Assembly: GCA_964545075.1 (NCBI GenBank)
Contig: CAZJFS010000205.1
Span: 1 to 7,300 of the forward strand
Origin: DAOPXV01 sp035352535
GTDB lineage: Bacteria > Muiribacteriota > UBA9980
Direction: 5' to 3'
Length of the DNA: 7,300 nucleotides
Part shown: positions 6,174 to 7,300 of the stretch, piece after piece
Position numbering within the stretch: position 1 is the first letter of the stretch
Layout: every line of letters starts with the position of its first letter
Notes under the pieces: model-generated
The model's database searches: none
What the model was told of the DNA's origin: nothing
The model's input: the letters and a program-made list of their open reading frames with translations, nothing else
Position numbers and translations under genes: made by a program

Positions 6174-6343
6174 TGAGAACTCCCCTTTGTATAGGTAAAT
6201 AATTTCACCATATACTATATACTCGATTTCTTGTTGAAAAAGAATTTCAGTATATCACGGAATGACTTAAGAAATCAATATATTTTTTATTTATTTTTGT
6301 TGTATCATCAAAATTGCGTATTTATAAATGTTTTCATCGTAAT

Positions 6344-6382
6344 TTTTAAAAACGTCTATCGGATATCCGTTAGTCTTTTTTA
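6344..6382 (-). terminator. Possible terminator overlapping the stop of the 6370-6960 gene
   Basis: On the minus strand an imperfect hairpin centred on CGG-ATAT-CCG spans the stop codon. It has an A run on the left arm and five T at the end of the right arm. Mismatches interrupt the stem, so this is a weak candidate. The rest of 6231-6343 is very AT-rich and shows no gene. Confidence 0.35.
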
Positions 6383-6960
6383 TCCAGATCGACCACGATG
6401 TTGGCGTGATTTAACGGCGGTTCCTGCTCGTTTTGCATTCCGGTCCCGAAATCGTTCGTTTTTTGCGATGAAAAATTAGCGGTGGCTTCCTTGCTAAGAT
6501 TCATTTTTACGTTCATGCGCATCCTGTTTATGACGGCTGAGTTGTTGAAGTTTTTTCCGCCGGTCGCTTTATATCCATTTTGTTCCCATCTGACCCTGTC
6601 ATCCACTGAAACGTTCACTCTGCCGGGGCCGCTTCTTTTCATGTTTTCAATTTCGGACCCCGCTTTATCCAGATCGACTTTAATAACCTTGACGCCGTCA
6701 ATGTTATTGATCAACATGTTTTCATTCGTAGCGTCCAACTCTTGCGCTGGTTTTCCGGCGTTTAAAACGGCTCCCGCGCCTGAATTTTCCGGAGCGTTGA
6801 CGGATAAGGATGAAATTTTATCTTTGAGCATGTGGAATTTATAAGAGATAACGTCCGTCTGATCTGAATTTCCGGCGCCGGCCGCCATTGAACCGAGCGA
6901 TAAGAAACCTGCCGTAATCAAAGTAACCGTGAGAATTTTAGCGTTTTTAAATTTCTTCAT
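6370..6960 (-). CDS. Exported protein of unknown family, sigma-54 controlled
   Basis: 196 residues from the ATG at 6960, which has GGAGG 8 bases upstream. In-frame starts further upstream have no Shine-Dalgarno, and the longest would begin upstream of the sigma-54 promoter. A Lys-rich start and hydrophobic stretch (about 9-27) form a signal peptide ending near AAGAG. The mature part is polar, with few aromatic residues and no cysteine. The motif VDLDK recurs at 95-99 and 190-194, and the underlying DNA shares an exact 15-base match (6379-6393 and 6664-6678). The segment between holds a basic Asn/Met-rich stretch (NRMRMNVKMN at 145-154). I do not recognise the family. It shares an identical 15-base sigma-54 promoter core with the Flp prepilin gene, so a role in the same surface or pilus programme is a reasonable inference. 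It is monocistronic as far as visible. Confidence 0.82.
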   Translation of the reverse strand: MKKFKNAKILTVTLITAGFLSLGSMAAGAGNSDQTDVISYKFHMLKDKISSLSVNAPENSGAGAVLNAGKPAQELDATNENMLINNIDGVKVIKVDLDKAGSEIENMKRSGPGRVNVSVDDRVRWEQNGYKATGGKNFNNSAVINRMRMNVKMNLSKEATANFSSQKTNDFGTGMQNEQEPPLNHANIVVDLDKKD

Positions 6961-7007
6961 ATTTGATACCTCCATACGTTCACGATATCCGTGTGCATTT
7001 TTAAAAA

Positions 7008-7022
7008 GCATAATGCGTGCCA
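7008..7022 (-). promoter_or_regulatory. Sigma-54 (RpoN) promoter of the 6370-6960 gene
   Basis: Read on the minus strand this is TGGCACGCATTATGC, identical over 15 bases to the flp promoter at 1701-1715. GG and GC are 12 bases apart as required. Transcription should start near 6996, about 36 bases before the ATG at 6960, leaving room for the GGAGG site. One mismatch to the -12 consensus (A for the first T) is shared by both promoters. Confidence 0.78.
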
Positions 7023-7086
7023 CATTTTTTCGAGCCCGCCTCCGATTGGCGCGCATGCATATCTATCGGCTAAAATGCTTGACAAA

Positions 7087-7098
7087 TGATGATTTTAC
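7087..7098. repeat. TGATGATTTTAC site, possible activator site
   Basis: It shares ATGATTTTAC with the operator-like repeat at 1668-1677 and TGATGATTTT with 7170-7179. It lies about 95 bases upstream of the predicted start from the sigma-54 promoter at 7008-7022. In AT-rich DNA such short matches can be chance, so this is tentative. Confidence 0.25.
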
Positions 7099-7196
7099 AT
7101 TGAATTTAAACTGCGCTTTCATTGATGTATATTAATCAGGCCGTCATATTAATTTTTATCATCCGGCGGTGATGATTTTCACGCTTTAAAAATGTA

Positions 7197-7225
7197 TTGA
7201 ATTTAACCCGGAAATGTTATATTAT
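7197..7225 (+). promoter_or_regulatory. Housekeeping-type promoter for the right-edge gene
   Basis: TTGAAT (7197-7202), a 17-base spacer, then TATTAT (7220-7225): 4 of 6 and 5 of 6 matches to the -35/-10 consensus at ideal spacing. Predicted start is near 7232, giving a leader of about 45 bases to the ATG at 7277. The remaining DNA between 6961 and 7276 holds the sigma-54 promoter and short repeats but no gene. Confidence 0.6.
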
Positions 7226-7276
7226 TAAAAATCAAATAAAAGCAGCCTTATTTACAAATATTAAGGAGGGTCCGGC

Positions 7277-7300
7277 ATGAGTTTCAATAAAGAAAATTCG
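7277..7300 (+). CDS. 5' end of a gene cut by the window edge
   Basis: AAGGAGGG, a 6-base spacer and ATG, then eight codons (MSFNKENS) open to the end of the window. A strong Shine-Dalgarno and a well-spaced promoter upstream make a real gene start likely. The visible residues are polar and show no signal peptide start, unlike the other genes here. Nothing can be said about function. It is divergent from the 6370-6960 gene. Confidence 0.7.

Noticed and set aside
7079..7084. Perfect TTGACA -35 hexamer on the plus strand
   Set aside because: No acceptable -10 at 16-18 bases downstream; the promoter at 7197-7225 is better placed for the right-edge gene.

Overview
The window looks like a piece of a bacterial draft or metagenome scaffold: a run of exactly 100 Ns at 3485-3584 lies inside one gene. 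Base composition is moderately AT-rich by eye, with strongly AT-rich intergenic DNA. Signal peptides, a lipoprotein signal, two sigma-54 type promoters, a class IVb (Flp) prepilin and a FlgD/type-IX-like C-terminal domain fit a diderm bacterium. That C-terminal domain and the DA1-type peptidase are the sort of thing I associate with uncultured candidate phyla, but I cannot name the lineage from this sequence. No rRNA, tRNA, transposase, integrase or CRISPR array was seen.

Layout from left to right: (1) a minus-strand gene for an exported protein with four tandem eight-cysteine LIM-like zinc modules and a C-terminal DA1-type HExxH peptidase domain (68-1459). (2) A divergent intergenic region with paired AAAATGATTTT palindromes and a sigma-54 promoter. 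(3) A 51-residue Flp-type prepilin on the plus strand (1772-1927), ending at a bidirectional terminator shared with (4), a convergent TPR lipoprotein (2031-2663, minus). (5) A large exported HExxH metallopeptidase with Ig-like regions and a C-terminal sorting-like domain (2756-5365, minus, interrupted by the N gap). It lies directly upstream of the TPR gene and is probably co-transcribed with it. (6) A secreted serine-rich repeat protein (5616-6173, minus) with its own terminator. (7) A 196-residue exported protein of unknown family (6370-6960, minus) with a second sigma-54 promoter. (8) The first eight codons of a plus-strand gene at the right edge (7277-7300), preceded by a good housekeeping-type promoter.

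All six substantially visible proteins are predicted to be exported, and two of them are metallopeptidases, so this is a cell-surface/secretome region rather than a metabolic operon. The best clue to a functional link is that the Flp prepilin gene and the unknown gene at 6370-6960, over 4.4 kb apart and on opposite strands, carry the same 15-base sigma-54 promoter core (TGGCACGCATTATGC). This suggests that one sigma-54 activator turns on both, and that the unknown protein may be an accessory of the Flp pilus or another product of the same surface programme. Function assignments rest on motif reading alone.
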